Shown here: positions 42,879 through 53,769 of the stretch, piece after piece | Layout of the letters: each line of letters starts with the position of its first letter | Position numbering within the stretch: the stretch's first letter is position 1 | Assembly (NCBI GenBank): GCA_003439945.1 | Contig: QVRM01005270.1 | Location: 351,001-415,000 of the forward strand | DNA: 64,000 nt | Reading direction: 5' to 3' | Source: Dermanyssus gallinae | Taxonomy: Eukaryota > Arthropoda > Arachnida > Mesostigmata > Dermanyssidae | Notes under the pieces: generated by a model | Seen by the model: only the letters and a program-made list of their open reading frames with translations | The model's database searches: none | What the model was told of the DNA's origin: nothing | Position numbers and translations under genes: made by a program

Positions 42879-42891
42879 ATAACCCCAAAAC
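42879..42891 (+). repeat. 13-bp TSD of LINE A, left copy
   Basis: ATAACCCCAAAAC, identical to 47444-47456. In LINE B it encodes I-T-P-K. Confidence 0.92.
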
Positions 42892-43290
42892 AATTGTCGT
42901 TTCGAGCGTCGTACAGTGCAGACGTGTTTTTCAAGTGCTCCGTGGATTCACCGACAGCAAGTGAAGCCGGAACCTAGCGTCAAGAAAAGTACCTCAAACG
43001 GAAGCCGAACGACGTCAAGCATCTACCCACGGCGCCAACCCCGACTGACTCTTCAGTTCCATCGGTAAAACGTCGAAATTTAGTTCCGGATCTCAGAATC
43101 CATCTTCGGGAGGAAAGCCGACACAGGTATTCGTGTGTCGTTCCTTCTCCACCTTGCCAAAGAACGAACCATCTCCCTGCCTACTACGCCCCGGGAGTAA
43201 GCCTCTATGATCGCTAACTCTCGGAAACGTCAGCTGCCCGACCCTCCCGACGAACAAGCAGTGTTTTCGAACAAAAAACGTTAGAATACT

Positions 43291-44563
43291 ATGGACATGG
43301 AGGTAGAGAGCGGCTGCGACCGGTGCGGAGAACAGCTGTCCAGTCTGCGATTGATGTGTAGTGGTTGTGCGAGGATTCTCCACGACACCTGTCGTATGAC
43401 CGACGAGGAGCCCCCGTCGCCCGCTCCTGGTGCCAAATGGAGATGTCGAATTTGCAGCGTCGATACCGCAAACATGTCAGCGAAAGAGTTCATGTCGAAG
43501 ATCGACCAGCTACCGTTCGACAACCATTTCATAAATTCTTCATTCACCTGACGACTAGGATTCACGCACTAGAGAGACAGGTGAGGATTCTCGAGGCTCG
43601 TCCACAATCCACGACCGATGGTGCGGCGCCGAGCGACCCTCATTCTCAATCGACCCAGTCGGACACAGGAAGTGGCAGCCAGACTCCAAAGCGTCAACAC
43701 ACCAAATCCGTGCTCGTGATTGGCGACAAGAATCTCAAACAGCTTCAGCCGAAGATACTCGACCGGCTACCGAGAAAGAACTCAGTAGCGATTCGAACGT
43801 ACTCGAAGGCGGACTTCGCTTCAACACTAGCGGAAATCGATTCATTCCTGAAGGAAAATCCTCAACCGGTTCAAGTTATCATGCACGCAGGCTACGATGA
43901 CTGCATGGAATTCAAAACGGGTAGTTTTCTAAGCAGCATCAAAACCCTCGGTCTTGCTCTGAAGAAGGACCGTCCAAACTGCTCCTTATCCGTCATCACT
44001 GTCCCACAGTTTCATCAGGAATGCAAGACGGCGAACGACTCCCTCATCGCGAACCAGGAACAGTGGAACCTCGACGTAATCAATATGACTCACCCCCACC
44101 GTCAGATTGTACATAAAGGCATGTACACGTACAGCGGCTATGAGAACGTCAAGGTGGCGGTGGCCACGGCGATCGCTAGGAAAGCTGCCGCTTTTTTGGG
44201 TGTCAAATTGGCGAACAGGAAGCCGCCGAATGCGCCCTCGGGCACCAACGAACAGACCAGTGTCCGAACGCAGAGGAAAGAAAAGACAGCGGTTCCGGTC
44301 GGACAGGGCGGCAGATGCCGCAGATCTCCTCTCTGTTGGACCTCCTATCGGAGTGTCGAGCTCCGGGTGGACAGCCTCCGAGGCAGCAGAGGCAGAAACA
44401 GAAAGGGCAGCCGAGAATACGCGAAGCACGCGTCGAGCCTCCCGTGGCGAGGAAACCGTCCAGACGGCCCGCGAAACCGACTCTCGCGGATATCATCACG
44501 GAGGCGCTCCTGGCGAGCTCGCAAGTTCCCTATCCCCGCTCACGGTTCCGCCCGCAGAACTAA
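43291..44563 (+). pseudogene. LINE A ORF1 protein (PHD finger + SGNH/esterase-like), frameshifted
   Basis: RNA-binding/accessory protein of the LINE. Starting at ATG 43291, residues 9-55 form a textbook C4HC3 PHD finger: C9-C12, C23-C26, H31, C34, C52-C55. The frame stops at 43551; a small indel near 43540 moves the reading to another frame, where a predicted coiled coil (TTRIHALERQVRILEARP, about 43550-43605) precedes an SGNH-hydrolase-like domain from about 43707 (VLVIGDKNLKQL) to 44205. In that family the first block is GDS with the nucleophilic Ser; here it is GDK. HAGYDD (about 43884) corresponds to the HAGxND block. The block that should carry the catalytic His reads GMYTYSGYEN. A second frameshift near 44290 leads into the basic, proline-rich tail, ending at TAA 44561-44563. 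Domain identity is confident; loss of esterase activity is inference. Confidence 0.85.
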
Positions 44564-47368
44564 CCGTAGTTCTCTGGAACTGCGAGGCCATCGAGTCGTC
44601 CGTGCAAATGCTTCCAGAAGCAGCATACGACGACGTAGATGTTTTGGTCTTAGTGGAAACATGGGCCACGAAGCCCGTGGAAATCCCCAATTTCTACTCT
44701 GTTTGTTGTAACGCCTCCCGGACGCACAAAGTGGGTCGCCCGAAAGGCGGCGTCTCAATCCTGTACAACCAGAAACTAGGTAAGATGAAGACCTTACTGG
44801 CCGAGGAGAATTGTATTGTGATTGAAGGAGAACTGATCAACGTTGTCGCGATGTATATACAACCGCCGAGCAGTGAAGGAGAGATCGAGCTTGAGGAAAA
44901 GCTCATCCGCTGCCTTCAAGTGGTCTGTGACAAGGGCAACACTGTACTTGCAGGAGACTTTAACGTCCGCTACGACAAAGCGGATGAGAGAAGAACTATC
45001 AGCTTCGTAGACACGCTCTCTGATTTCGGGCTGTGGATCGCAAACGACCCGAGTCAACGTACGTTTGAAGGACCGATGGGGTCGTCGACGATCGATCTAT
45101 TCGCTACGAACCTCACGAGAGAGGAGGTTCGCTTTCAAGGGAGCGGCAACAGTCTGCGAGAGGGCAGACTCCTGACAAACCACATCCCGGTGAGCATTGA
45201 AATTTGTCTACACCAGAGGCTTCGGACTACGGCAAGAAGCCAGCCACCTTCACGGCGAACTGAACATCGCGAAGGTCCTCGATGTTGCGACCACCGTAGC
45301 TCCGATTGGACCCAATGACGATCTCTCTGTCTACAGCGAGCGACTCACCGCAAGTCTGAGAGAATGCGCTGAGCCGTTTCTTCGAAGAGCCGGCCGACCC
45401 TGGTGGACACCGGCGTGTTCAGAAATGAAACGCAGACAGATCCAGGTGAAGATTCTGTGCGAGTTGCAACCCTACATGAGGTTTCTTCTGACCAGGGCGA
45501 AGGCTGCCTCCCGTTCCACTCTGAGGTCAGCCAAGACGGAATTCCTGTCAAAGAGAGAACTGAAGCCTGTGCTGGAGGCCGAGAAACATCCGTATGTCTG
45601 GCTTCGAGGATCAAGAGCGAGGAGAACGGCGTGCCCCGTACAGCAGGAAACCCTCCAGAATCACTTCAAGAATATCCTCGCCGCGAAGGATACGATTCCA
45701 ACGAGCATTCCCCAGGTCGACACAGAGTGGCCGGATTGGATGCAAGAGTGAAGATCACGACTTCAGGCAGACTTCACAATCGCCGAGGTCTTCGAGGCAG
45801 CAATCCACCTCCCCCGCGGAAAAGCGTGTGGAATGGACGAGGTCTACAACGAATTTATCAGAGGCGCGACGGAACTCCTGCCCCTCTGGACCGCCCTGTT
45901 CAACGAGTGTCTGAGAGGAGGGGAGATCCCGAAGAACTGGCGGGATTGTCTCCTGATTCTCATCCCGAAAGGGAAAGGCTGCCCGTCTGACCCGAAGTCC
46001 TGGCGGGGAATTGCCAAAAAGTCGTGCGTTTATAAACTTCTGTCAACTCTCCTCACACGCCGACTTACCCCGTTCCTCGAAGCCTGCAACGTAATCCCTG
46101 ATGAGCAACATGGTTTTAGAGCTGAAAGATCTACGCAAACAGCTTGCAGAAAACTCAAAGACAAGGTCGAGAAAGTTCTTAGGAAATCCCGCCGGCCACT
46201 CTACGCACTCTTCGTCGACTTCAAGAGCGCATTTGACACCGGCTCAAGATCAATCGTTATCGAGAAGCTAGCCTCAAGTGGTGTCCCGACGAAGATCCTC
46301 GGCCTGATCGGTGCTATCTTACAGAAGAACGCGATTCTAATCGATGATGGCGTGGCTATTAGGGAGCCAATCGAGCAAACCACGGGCTTTGCCCAGGGTG
46401 ATAATCTCTCACCCTTGCTATTTTCCGTTCTCATCAACGACTTGCCGTCGTTCCTATCAACGAAACACCCTCTTGTGGAGACGCTTATTTACGCCGACGA
46501 CGTATGCGCCTACAGTACCAGCTGTTTTCACTTGTCTCAAGCGGCAAGAACGCTGGAGAAGTACGCGAGCCGCGTAGGTCTGACCATAAATGATTGAAAA
46601 ACCGAGGCTCTATAATTCCGTCGGGGAGGGAGGCTCGCGGCCAGTGACCAGATCCAGGTGAACGGAGTCCCAATAAAGTTCGTAAACAACTTTACGTACC
46701 TTGGGATCGTGTTCACGACGAGTGGATCGTCGTTCTCTCGACACATAGAGGAGTGATTCAGAAAAACTCTGGTGGCCTCTTCATCGATATCGGACCCGTA
46801 TCGCCTCTCGTTGGAAACCGCCTCTAAACTCTTCATGCTCAAGCTAGCCCCATGCGCTGCCTATGGAGTCGAGTTGATCTGGGAGCATCTTAGCGAGCGA
46901 GACCTTCAAACACTCGACAGAGCCAAATCGACGTTCTTAAAAAGAGTTCTTGGCGTCCACACAAATACGCGAAATCGTATGGTCTACCTCCTGACGGGAG
47001 AAAAGCGATTTGTGGAGGAGATCCAACAAAAGTTCAAGCTTGAGGAGACGACGGCATTCGTGAACTTCATGAACAGGAAAAGAGAGGAGATCAGCGACGT
47101 GAGCCCACAGTTCTTCACTTCGCCAGCAATGACAGACGGCACATGGAAGAATCCGGATCGGGCAAACAGGCACGTGGTGGTCAAATTCTCGACCCACGGC
47201 TATCATCATGTGGTCTGTCGAACGGAGTCGTTTCACGACCCAGTCGAGTCGTATATCTGTAAATATTGCGAAGGCCCTTGTGATCTGTATCATGCCCAAA
47301 CTTGTACATACCCACAGTCTCTGAATCAGCTCGAGAGACTTAAGAGTAAGCTGGGGGGACTTTCTTGA
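44558..47368 (+). pseudogene. LINE A ORF2 polyprotein (APE endonuclease + RT + CCHC), disrupted
   Basis: The replication enzyme of the element: target DNA nicking and target-primed reverse transcription. The endonuclease part starts near 44567 with VVLWNCEAI and has the Glu motif VETW (about 44653), AGDFN (about 44950) and STIDLFAT (about 45087). The final motif reads TNHIPVS where SDHxPV is usual, so the conserved Asp is Asn. A frameshift near 45200 moves to the frame that stays open in principle to 47368 but for stops at 45749 (TGA), 46595 (TGA), 46610 (TAA) and 46756 (TGA). RT motifs: IPKGKG with SWRGIAKKS (about 45964-46020), FVDFKSAFD (46210-46237), GFAQGDNLSPLLF (about 46387-46425), YADD (46490-46501), FTYLGIVFT. 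After the RT come HGYHHVVC and C-X2-C-X7-H-X3-C (about 47258-47305). ORF1 stop and ORF2 start region overlap or abut. Confidence 0.9.
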
Positions 47369-47443
47369 TTAGCCGGAGTACTTGTGTACTCCAATTTTAA
47401 CTAGATAGAGTATTACACAGACAGTGTGAATAAAATAAATTGA

Positions 47444-47456
47444 ATAACCCCAAAAC
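47444..47456 (+). repeat. 13-bp TSD of LINE A, right copy
   Basis: Identical to 42879-42891 and immediately downstream of LINE A's TTGA-ending tail. Confidence 0.92.
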
Positions 47457-48024
47457 TCTCCTTCAATCGACATATTGAGGAGATGCGGGCCTAGCCACAG
47501 CTGCAATAATTCTGCTTGGTGACCTCTGTGACGTAGACTTGAAAACCGGCATGAATGTTTTTTGTATGAAAATACTACCAATCGTAAGTTACTGCTTGCC
47601 CGTAGTCGCAATATACTTGACCCTAAGCGATATGAAAAGTCTAGATAAATTAAAGGCTTGGTATATAAAACGAATATTGGGCTTACCAAAGAACGCGTCA
47701 GCAACACTTGCAATGGAGCTGTGTAGAGAACCAACATTAACAGAAGAGTTGGTACTGAACAAGCTACCGGTCAGTCCACAAGTGTTAGACGTCTACAGAG
47801 ATTTTCGAGAGACTAAGAACATGCAATTCGTTATGAATAATTATACCGAAGGACCAGCTTTCGCCTCCCAGAGGTGGAAAGAAGCGTCACAAAATAATCG
47901 TACAACCATCTGTCGAATCACGTGGCATGGATACCACAATTATATATGTATGAAACCTAACTGTTTCAGCTTTCAAGATTGCGTGTGTAGTTTGTGTGGA
48001 GAACCACATACTCGAATGTACTGA
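47457..48024 (+). pseudogene. LINE B ORF2, C-terminal part after the interruption
   Basis: Resumes the reading of LINE B directly after the TSD (ITPK continues to LSFNRHIEEM). A one-base frameshift at about 47485 gives LATAAIILLGDL, and 47539-48024 is then open. It carries WYIKRILGLPKNASATLAME and the family motif HGYHNYIC (about 47926-47950), followed by CVCSLCGE. The C-X2-C pair is kept, but the frame ends at 48024 before a recognisable H-X3-C, so the zinc motif appears truncated. Homologous to the C-termini of LINE A, LINE C and the 19.4-kb copy. Confidence 0.85.
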
Positions 48025-48134
48025 ACTTGAAGGGGAGTCTGTTACCTCGCGAGTGAAATATGTATTATCCTAAATCGTTGTATTGCTCCTAATCTACCAA
48101 TTTGTGGTGAAATAAAAGCTTGATTGATTGAATG

Positions 48135-48149
48135 ATATATTCACTAAAG
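48135..48149 (+). repeat. 15-bp TSD of LINE B, right copy
   Basis: Identical to 41672-41686; LINE D sequence resumes directly after it. Confidence 0.9.
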
Positions 48150-49111
48150 TCCACTGTCCCAAAATATGTGCATTTAATACACTATATAGGCAATGAATTG
48201 GATGTATACTATTGTTGATTATTATTTCAAAGTTGCGGCCTCACAAACAGTTTTAGACAAAAGTAATGGTCTTATAAACTTAACCTCAAATTTTCCGTAC
48301 ATAAGTGCGCTATTCTACATTTTGGAATGAATCCTAGGTACTCTAACACCCTTGGCGGGTGAGCATCTACAAGCTGCAACAATTATGAAACATTTGGGTG
48401 ACTTGACTTGTACTAGTTTAAAATATTGCGCTCATTTAACTACTATAATATATCTACGTCAGTCTTTACAAACAGTATGCGTTACTGGTGATTCTGCAAG
48501 CGTCCCTTATTTGGAACAAAGGCATGCGAGAGACAAAAAATAATCTTCACAAAACACAATAGATTTTTAAAACGCGTCGGAAATACGTGGAATAGTGACC
48601 CTAAAGAGATCGAATGTGATGAAATTTTAAAGCCTTAAGAATACAACGAAACTAAATAATTTAATACATTTTGTGAGAACGAGGCAAGACTGCAATATTT
48701 GTTTTAACAAGGTTGTAAAATCGACACGTGATAGCGTAAATTTATACCCAAAAGCCACCGCAAGGAAAACCCTTGTGAACAACCTTTTAGGGCGGCGAAG
48801 TAGCCGCCAAGCGCGCAATTGTGACACTCTATCCTGGAATAAATATCCTTCCTTATCGGGGTGCGTTTAATAATACATAAGGACGTCCACCTGCAAGTGC
48901 CGATCCTATATCTTTTCAGGAAGGGTACCTTACCAGCAGCGAAAACTGGGGCTAAGCTTATCAGACTGGGTAATACCAGTGGTCTGTATGATCGCCGTAG
49001 GTTCAACAGCAGCATTATCTATGATGCCTTGTCCTTCCTGTAAAATGCCTTTTATAAGCCCTAGTGTTCAATAAAACCCGAAAAAAGCTACTTTGCCAAG
49101 TATAAACGTTC

Positions 49112-49112
<1 letters not shown>

Positions 49113-49150
<38 letters not shown>
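49113..49150. repeat. (TA)n microsatellite bounding an RT fragment
   Basis: TA tract of about 38 bp; marks the abrupt end of the minus-strand RT fragment. Confidence 0.93.
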
Positions 49151-49151
<1 letters not shown>

Positions 49152-49368
49152 GGCCGTGTCAGGCGCTAAGGCCGCTTCAATAAGTTCCTTCGGCTCGAAG
49201 TACATGTTGTATAGAGTTTGGAAGTACACCACATCCTTGCCAATGTTGACCATCCTCTTCTGAAGCCATGCTGTTGCTCCGGCAGCTTTCTGTTAACCTC
49301 AAAGAAATGTTCTAATCGACAGACTGGGGTAGGTAACAGAAGTTTGTAGATTGCGCTCTTCTTCGCGT

Positions 49369-49415
<47 letters not shown>

Positions 49416-49600
49416 TTGGACGCTTTTAGACGCTGGGTGCGGATTAGCAATTCGAGTGCACCTTTGCCTTTGAGAGGCATCGTGCCGGGGAGGGAGGACG
49501 TGTTCACTTGACTTGAGGGCTCTGCTTCTAGGGCGGTTCCGAAGTATTTCTGGCGATGTTGGACGACGGCTCGGCGCATTGCCCATCAGCCTATTATCCA
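49151..49600 (-). pseudogene. LINE RT fragment split by a TA array
   Basis: Minus-strand RT fragment of the LINE A/C type. From high to low coordinates it shows PLKGKGALELL (cf. IPKGKG), then the TA array at 49373-49412, then YAKKSAIYKLL and FFEVNRKLPEQQHGFRRG with STLA, matching GIAKKSCAYKLL and LPDEQHGFRAQRSTLTA of LINE C. In another frame VNIGKDVVYFQTLYNMYF continues until the second TA array at 49113-49150. The catalytic core (motifs A and C) is missing. The TA array sits between codons that are adjacent in LINE C, so it is an insertion or expansion within coding sequence. Confidence 0.8.
49373..49412. repeat. (TA)n array inside RT coding sequence
   Basis: About 40 bp of TA repeats between the KGKG block and the AKKS block of the RT fragment. 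Confidence 0.93.
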
Positions 49601-51639
49601 GCCGGCACGAGGCAGCGCGCACGATTCACGGCGCAAGGCCACGCTAACCGTGATACTAAGAGAACCCTGCTTTGCGAATATGTGCAGGCATAGACCGACA
49701 CCTTTCCGCGTTTAGGTCTCTCTGTTACTCCGTCGAGCAAAAACTCACAAAGCACTACGCTCATTCGAAGCCTGCAAACCAAGAATTTCTTCGTGTTGCT
49801 TATTTGATGAACTGCTAACAAAAGGGATTCGTTGGTCAGCAATGATGTGGGCATGTTAAAAAAATCTATCACCGGTCAGCATGACCGGTGTGTCTCTGTG
49901 CATGTTAGAACATTTCGTAAGAAGAGAGAGAGAGAGGCGCCTAAAAGCGGCATTCTATTTTTTTTCGGATATGCAAGATGCTTAGTATCACGCCAGGGCG
50001 TTTACTACTACGGTCAGGACCTGGATGAGTCCCCGTCTTCAGTATTCATAATTCATACTTAAACAGATCCAATTTCATACTTTAACAGTAACATAGATAT
50101 ATTGATATTCATTGACACAATACTATGAAAGCAAAGCCACCCTCTCTAAGTTCACGTTTTAGCATACATCTCTCCTAAAGCCGTACCCTGTATGGTCGTA
50201 CAGTCGCAGGATGGCTTGACAAAACTCGTCGTCCTTCGAATCGTCCTTCACACACGCGTTACGCTCCACTACCAACCGAGGCGAGAAAAATGTCTAACAA
50301 CAACAACAACGAGAACAACAATGCTAAATCGAACTATCAAAGAAGGGTCGACCATCATCGAGCTTGCCTAAGAAGGGAACGCTGCTAAGTCTAGTGGGCC
50401 TCCGTCGAATCCACGCGAATGGCAGTTGACCCAGTTTTGCTCACTCGGACACTACATGACCGCTGCCAACTTATTGTAAAAAATTGCAGCCTCCACTATG
50501 TCAACACCTATTGCTTCCTAACTGTTGTTGTCATTGGTCGATGGCTGACGCGACTAACAGTCGCATCAAAAACCAATCCGAGAACCTAGTAAACGCGCTG
50601 CTGGAAGGTTAGAAGGACGGCGGACGATAAGCATAGCCGCCATGAGGGTTGACTCGTACCGTTTGAGTATCTCCTAGAAGAAGGATAAAGCGCCAACATA
50701 TACGATTTGGCCTAGAGGTAGCAGACCGGTTCGGTCTAGATGCAGTAATTTCGTCCAATGGATGTAACCGAAACACCGTAGTATCATCGCTCGTTGGCCG
50801 CGCGATTCCACATTTGCAATTCTTTGGCCGATAACTTAGTAGGTAGATTGGCGACGCACCGGTTGCGAACGAAAGTACCCAGACGGCTTAGCCAGCATTA
50901 TAGCCTCGGTGGCTTTCTAGTTTCTGGCTAAGGAAGCCATTAGAAGACGATGGATCGCCTTTTGGATACAGCACACGATATTCAAATGGGCCACTTACAT
51001 TACCTATAGCTAGCTAGTACGATGGCACCAGTAACGGTCAATTCCAGCTAAGCCAGGTGTGGCAGCCTAAATGCTGTGCGTTCTCCCCCTATGTGAAAAA
51101 AAGAAAACGAGCCCATCTTATCTAAAACCATAAACAAAAAGTTGCTGCCTTAATCAGCAACAGGAAAGCTGTAATACAAATGTATATAAGCCAAATGTTG
51201 GTTAATAAAGAATAATTGATTTAGTACAAAGCGGAAATGCAACTGCGGTGCTAGGCTTGCTGCCCTCAGGCAGTGTTTCACTGGGGTTGACCTAATTTTG
51301 TATTACAAAGTAATGTTTAGGATGTGCCTTTCTAGTTCTCGAAATGGGCAATGAGTCAAATGTACCCCATAACAAATATGGTCAACAACGATACGCTTGT
51401 CACATCCTGGCACACAATTTTGGCGGCCGATACATAATTTCGACCATCTTTGGCAATCGCAATATATTCTAGCTCACAAGAACGATAATGACAGAAACCA
51501 TACACGCATGTGCCCACCTAGCTAATTTTATTCTCATTTTTATATGAGCACCGTTTTAGCTGATGAGATGGAGTATCAATATCTGGCATCTGGGATGTTC
51601 CAATGCGTATGTGATACGTTTATCTGTCTAAAATACTTT
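49601..51639. other. Anonymous region
   Basis: No recognised gene. A (GA)n tract lies at 49925-49937 and an AAC tract at 50297-50312. A possible A-box sequence TGGCCTAGAGG at 50708-50718 lacks a properly spaced B box. Confidence 0.45.
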
Positions 51640-51810
51640 CGGGCTGAACCACAGCCAAGAGTTAACGTCCACGGGAGTGCTTTTCGCAATGCTTCATAGA
51701 CGGAGCCTCATAAATACAAATGTGCAACGGTGGGGCTCGAAACCGCGCACCTGCTATGTGTCTTCTCCGGTCGCGAGACGCAGGCGGAATGCACCACGCC
51801 ACCGGGCTCA
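51640..51810 (-). mobile_element. tRNA-derived SINE, family 1, copy 4
   Basis: Minus-strand copy beginning at about 51810 with GAGCCCGGTGGCGTGGTGC, B box GGTTTCGAGCCCC (near 51736-51748), GTCTATGAAGCATTGCG and GTTAACTCTTGGCTG. Colinear with the other three copies. Confidence 0.87.
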
Positions 51811-52148
51811 ACACGTCTATCTATCTGTCTAGCGGGAAGCGTTCAAGGAGGAGTTATTGCGCTGGCGTTGTTTACAGGCAATCAGCTATTCTGAAAATTG
51901 TAAGACGTTCAATCGAAGACGTGACCAGTCTCGTCAACCGTAAAACAATGTTCAGTCGACACCGGACGTGATTTCTAATTTTACCTAGTTGATCATTGTG
52001 AACGGGACCGACAATCACCTGCAGTAAACTATGCACCTGTAATGTTCCCTTTCCGTTCGACCCGAGCGCCGCTGCTTTGCGTGCCACCCATGTTTGCCAA
52101 ATAAATATACACACATTTATTAGAACCAATCGTGTAAAGACGACATGC
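51811..52148. other. Anonymous region next to the Tc1-like relic
   Basis: No recognised gene; it may include the decayed end of the Tc1-like element. No terminal repeats found by eye. Confidence 0.4.
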
Positions 52149-52359
52149 TCATAGAGCAACAGCGGACACTTCCGTCAACAGTTGGGGTCTCGGATTACTT
52201 CTGAAACACGAGATCTCCACATTTGGCACAGCTACACCGGGAACAAATGAGACCGCCGCTAGCAAGACGCATGTCTTAGCGAGTGAATTAAGCGGAATCC
52301 CTAAGTTCGAACTCATTTCACGGCTCGGCGGAAACAAAAGCAGACACATCGAGTGCACC

Positions 52360-52880
52360 CAGCAACTACATTTAATACTTAGTGATTTTCCTTCGTTTAG
52401 GCGGATAACATCAAACATGCGGTTTGGTATAGTGTTGAGCAAGTTTCGGTCGACGTCCTGCGAGAGCTCGCCCCAAGTCTTCACAATTGCTTCTCTTAGC
52501 TCTGCCTGGTTCGAAAATTGTTTTTCGTCGGTGTAAGCGTTTCGGGCGAGCCAGCCCCACATATTCTCGATAATATTCAGATCAGGTAAGACTGTAGGTC
52601 AGCGTAGAGCCTAAATGTGTTGACGTTGTTCGAACCAGCTGCCGATCAGCCCGGCGGTGCGAATCGGAACGTTATCGTGTTGACAAACAAAGTCGGACCC
52701 TGCCGTCAGGTCAAAATGCGCCGATTGCTCTTCTAGTAGATCACTATAACGCGTCGAATTAACACGACCGTCTAAAAACACAATCGAAGACTTTGTATGG
52801 TGCCCGACAGCGGCCCAGATCATCACCGGAACGCCATCTGAGTGCCGTTTTGACAAATTTCTATATATAGCAGGTACCAT
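52360..52880 (-). pseudogene. Tc1-like transposase, C-terminal catalytic relic
   Basis: A DDE transposase fragment, one frame from 52880 downward with two in-frame stops near 52597-52610. It reads SDGVPVMIWAAVGHHTKSSI (start of the catalytic domain), FVCQHDNVPIRTAG (cf. QQDNAPxHTA; second catalytic Asp), then LPDLNIIENMWGWLARN (cf. SPDLNPIENLW; catalytic Glu). Counting the two stop positions as residues, 35 residues separate that Asp from that Glu, against 34 in classical Tc1. The tail FSNQAELREAIVKTWGEL and NTIPNRMFDVIRLNEG is typical of Tc1/Tc3 proteins. The DNA-binding N-terminus is missing upstream. Non-functional. Confidence 0.85.
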
Positions 52881-53769
52881 TCTTATACCATTTTGAATAT
52901 ACAGCAGCAGTAATCGCAGTTGAATAACCGCAAATAATTATTATTAAAATTTCCACATGTACCAATCGTCCTGCTGCGTCTATAATTTAAATCTGCTATC
53001 TTCGGTTGTCCGCATTGGGTTAAGCGTGAACTCAATCATGCCATTCAACTGCGCTCTTTTTTTTTAGGACATTACATAGACACCCGCATAGAATCACGGA
53101 CCGCTGGTGTACAGTTGAGACACGAGATACATGTGAGAAACGCGTTCATGCCTTCACAGGAGAAAAATAATCCCTGGGAGCGTGAATGCGACCTCTCCTC
53201 GTGGCGGCACGGTTATTGATACGGGCCCCACGCCCTAGGATTAAAGTTCTTGTGGACAACGTATATTTTTTCGTTGTTCTCCAATCATCTGAACCGATTG
53301 TAGATAGATGATTAAATTAACAAACCAATGATTAGTCGATCATTTTCCAGCTGGCTTGCCTAATTTCAGCCAGCTAAGAGAACCTTTAGAGAGAGTACTT
53401 TAGAGAGCCGAAGAAGACATACTTTTCCGATATTGCCTGTATACATACCAGACCGTAAAACCCCAACGTCCCAGTACAAAACGATTTAGATTTTCAAATG
53501 ACCAAAACCTTTTACTCGGTTAGACAATCGGGTTTTTTTTTCCGAAAGCTAGAGTTTGCTTTCAAGCTATTAAAAGTCCAATCGACGATGATATATATAT
53601 ATATATATATAAGAGAGAGAGAGAGAGATAAAGATAGAGATATCGAGTTTAGGCATACACTGTACGGTGTTGCTAAGTTAGTTAAGAAATGGAATCGGAG
53701 AGGGCAACATTTTTGCGAGCTAAATTAGGTACGTTTAGACTGGGACGCTATAGTCCAAGACACTAGTGT
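52881..53769. other. Anonymous region
   Basis: No recognised gene. A TA tract at 53592-53610 is followed by (GA)n at 53612-53628. Confidence 0.45.

Larger units (their letters stand above)
42892..47443 (+). mobile_element. LINE A, near full-length CR1-like retrotransposon, innermost element
   Basis: 4552 bp between perfect 13-bp TSDs. Layout: 5' UTR 42892-43290; ORF1 43291-44563 (PHD finger, SGNH/esterase-like domain, basic proline-rich tail); ORF2 about 44558-47368 (APE-type endonuclease, RT, post-RT zinc motif); short 3' UTR with GTGAATAAAATAAATTGA at the end. The PHD plus esterase ORF1 is established for CR1-superfamily LINEs. Three frameshifts and four in-frame stops make it inactive. 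The intact TSD, complete length and clear homology show it is the most recent of the three nested insertions. Confidence 0.9.
41687..48134 (+). mobile_element. LINE B, middle element of the nest (interrupted by LINE A)
   Basis: 5'-truncated LINE inserted in LINE D. Segments: 41687-42891 and 47457-48134, separated by LINE A. The 3' UTR ends with GAAATAAAAGC and a TTGATTGATTGAATG tail that abuts the right TSD at 48135. It encodes the RT core and the post-RT domain; the endonuclease and ORF1 are absent. TSD identity (15/15) shows the boundaries are well preserved, although the coding frames contain stops and frameshifts. Confidence 0.88.
41192..49075 (+). mobile_element. LINE D, outer element of a three-level nest (interrupted)
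   Basis: The host element of the nest. Its left part (41192-41671) encodes RT segments in decayed frames: LIIRRSLEDETVPDLLRSAI with CPVHRKGDKTDAQN, then DSKAASDVGRKAVEW (motif A region, normally DFSKAFD), then ILGPLMYIMY (the usual GSILGPLLF-type motif). After the interruption it resumes at 48150 and encodes CAILHFGMNPRYSNTLGG, EHLQAATIMKHLGDL (the LGV motif region) and KHNRFLKRVGNTWN. It ends in a UTR with CAATAAAACCC near 49068. Removing LINE B and one TSD copy rejoins the two parts. Jockey/CR1-like by motif order. Many stops and frameshifts: an old, dead copy. Its true 5' end is not resolved. Confidence 0.75.

Noticed and set aside
50700..50740. A-box match TGGCCTAGAGG
   Set aside because: No properly spaced B box and no repeat copies.
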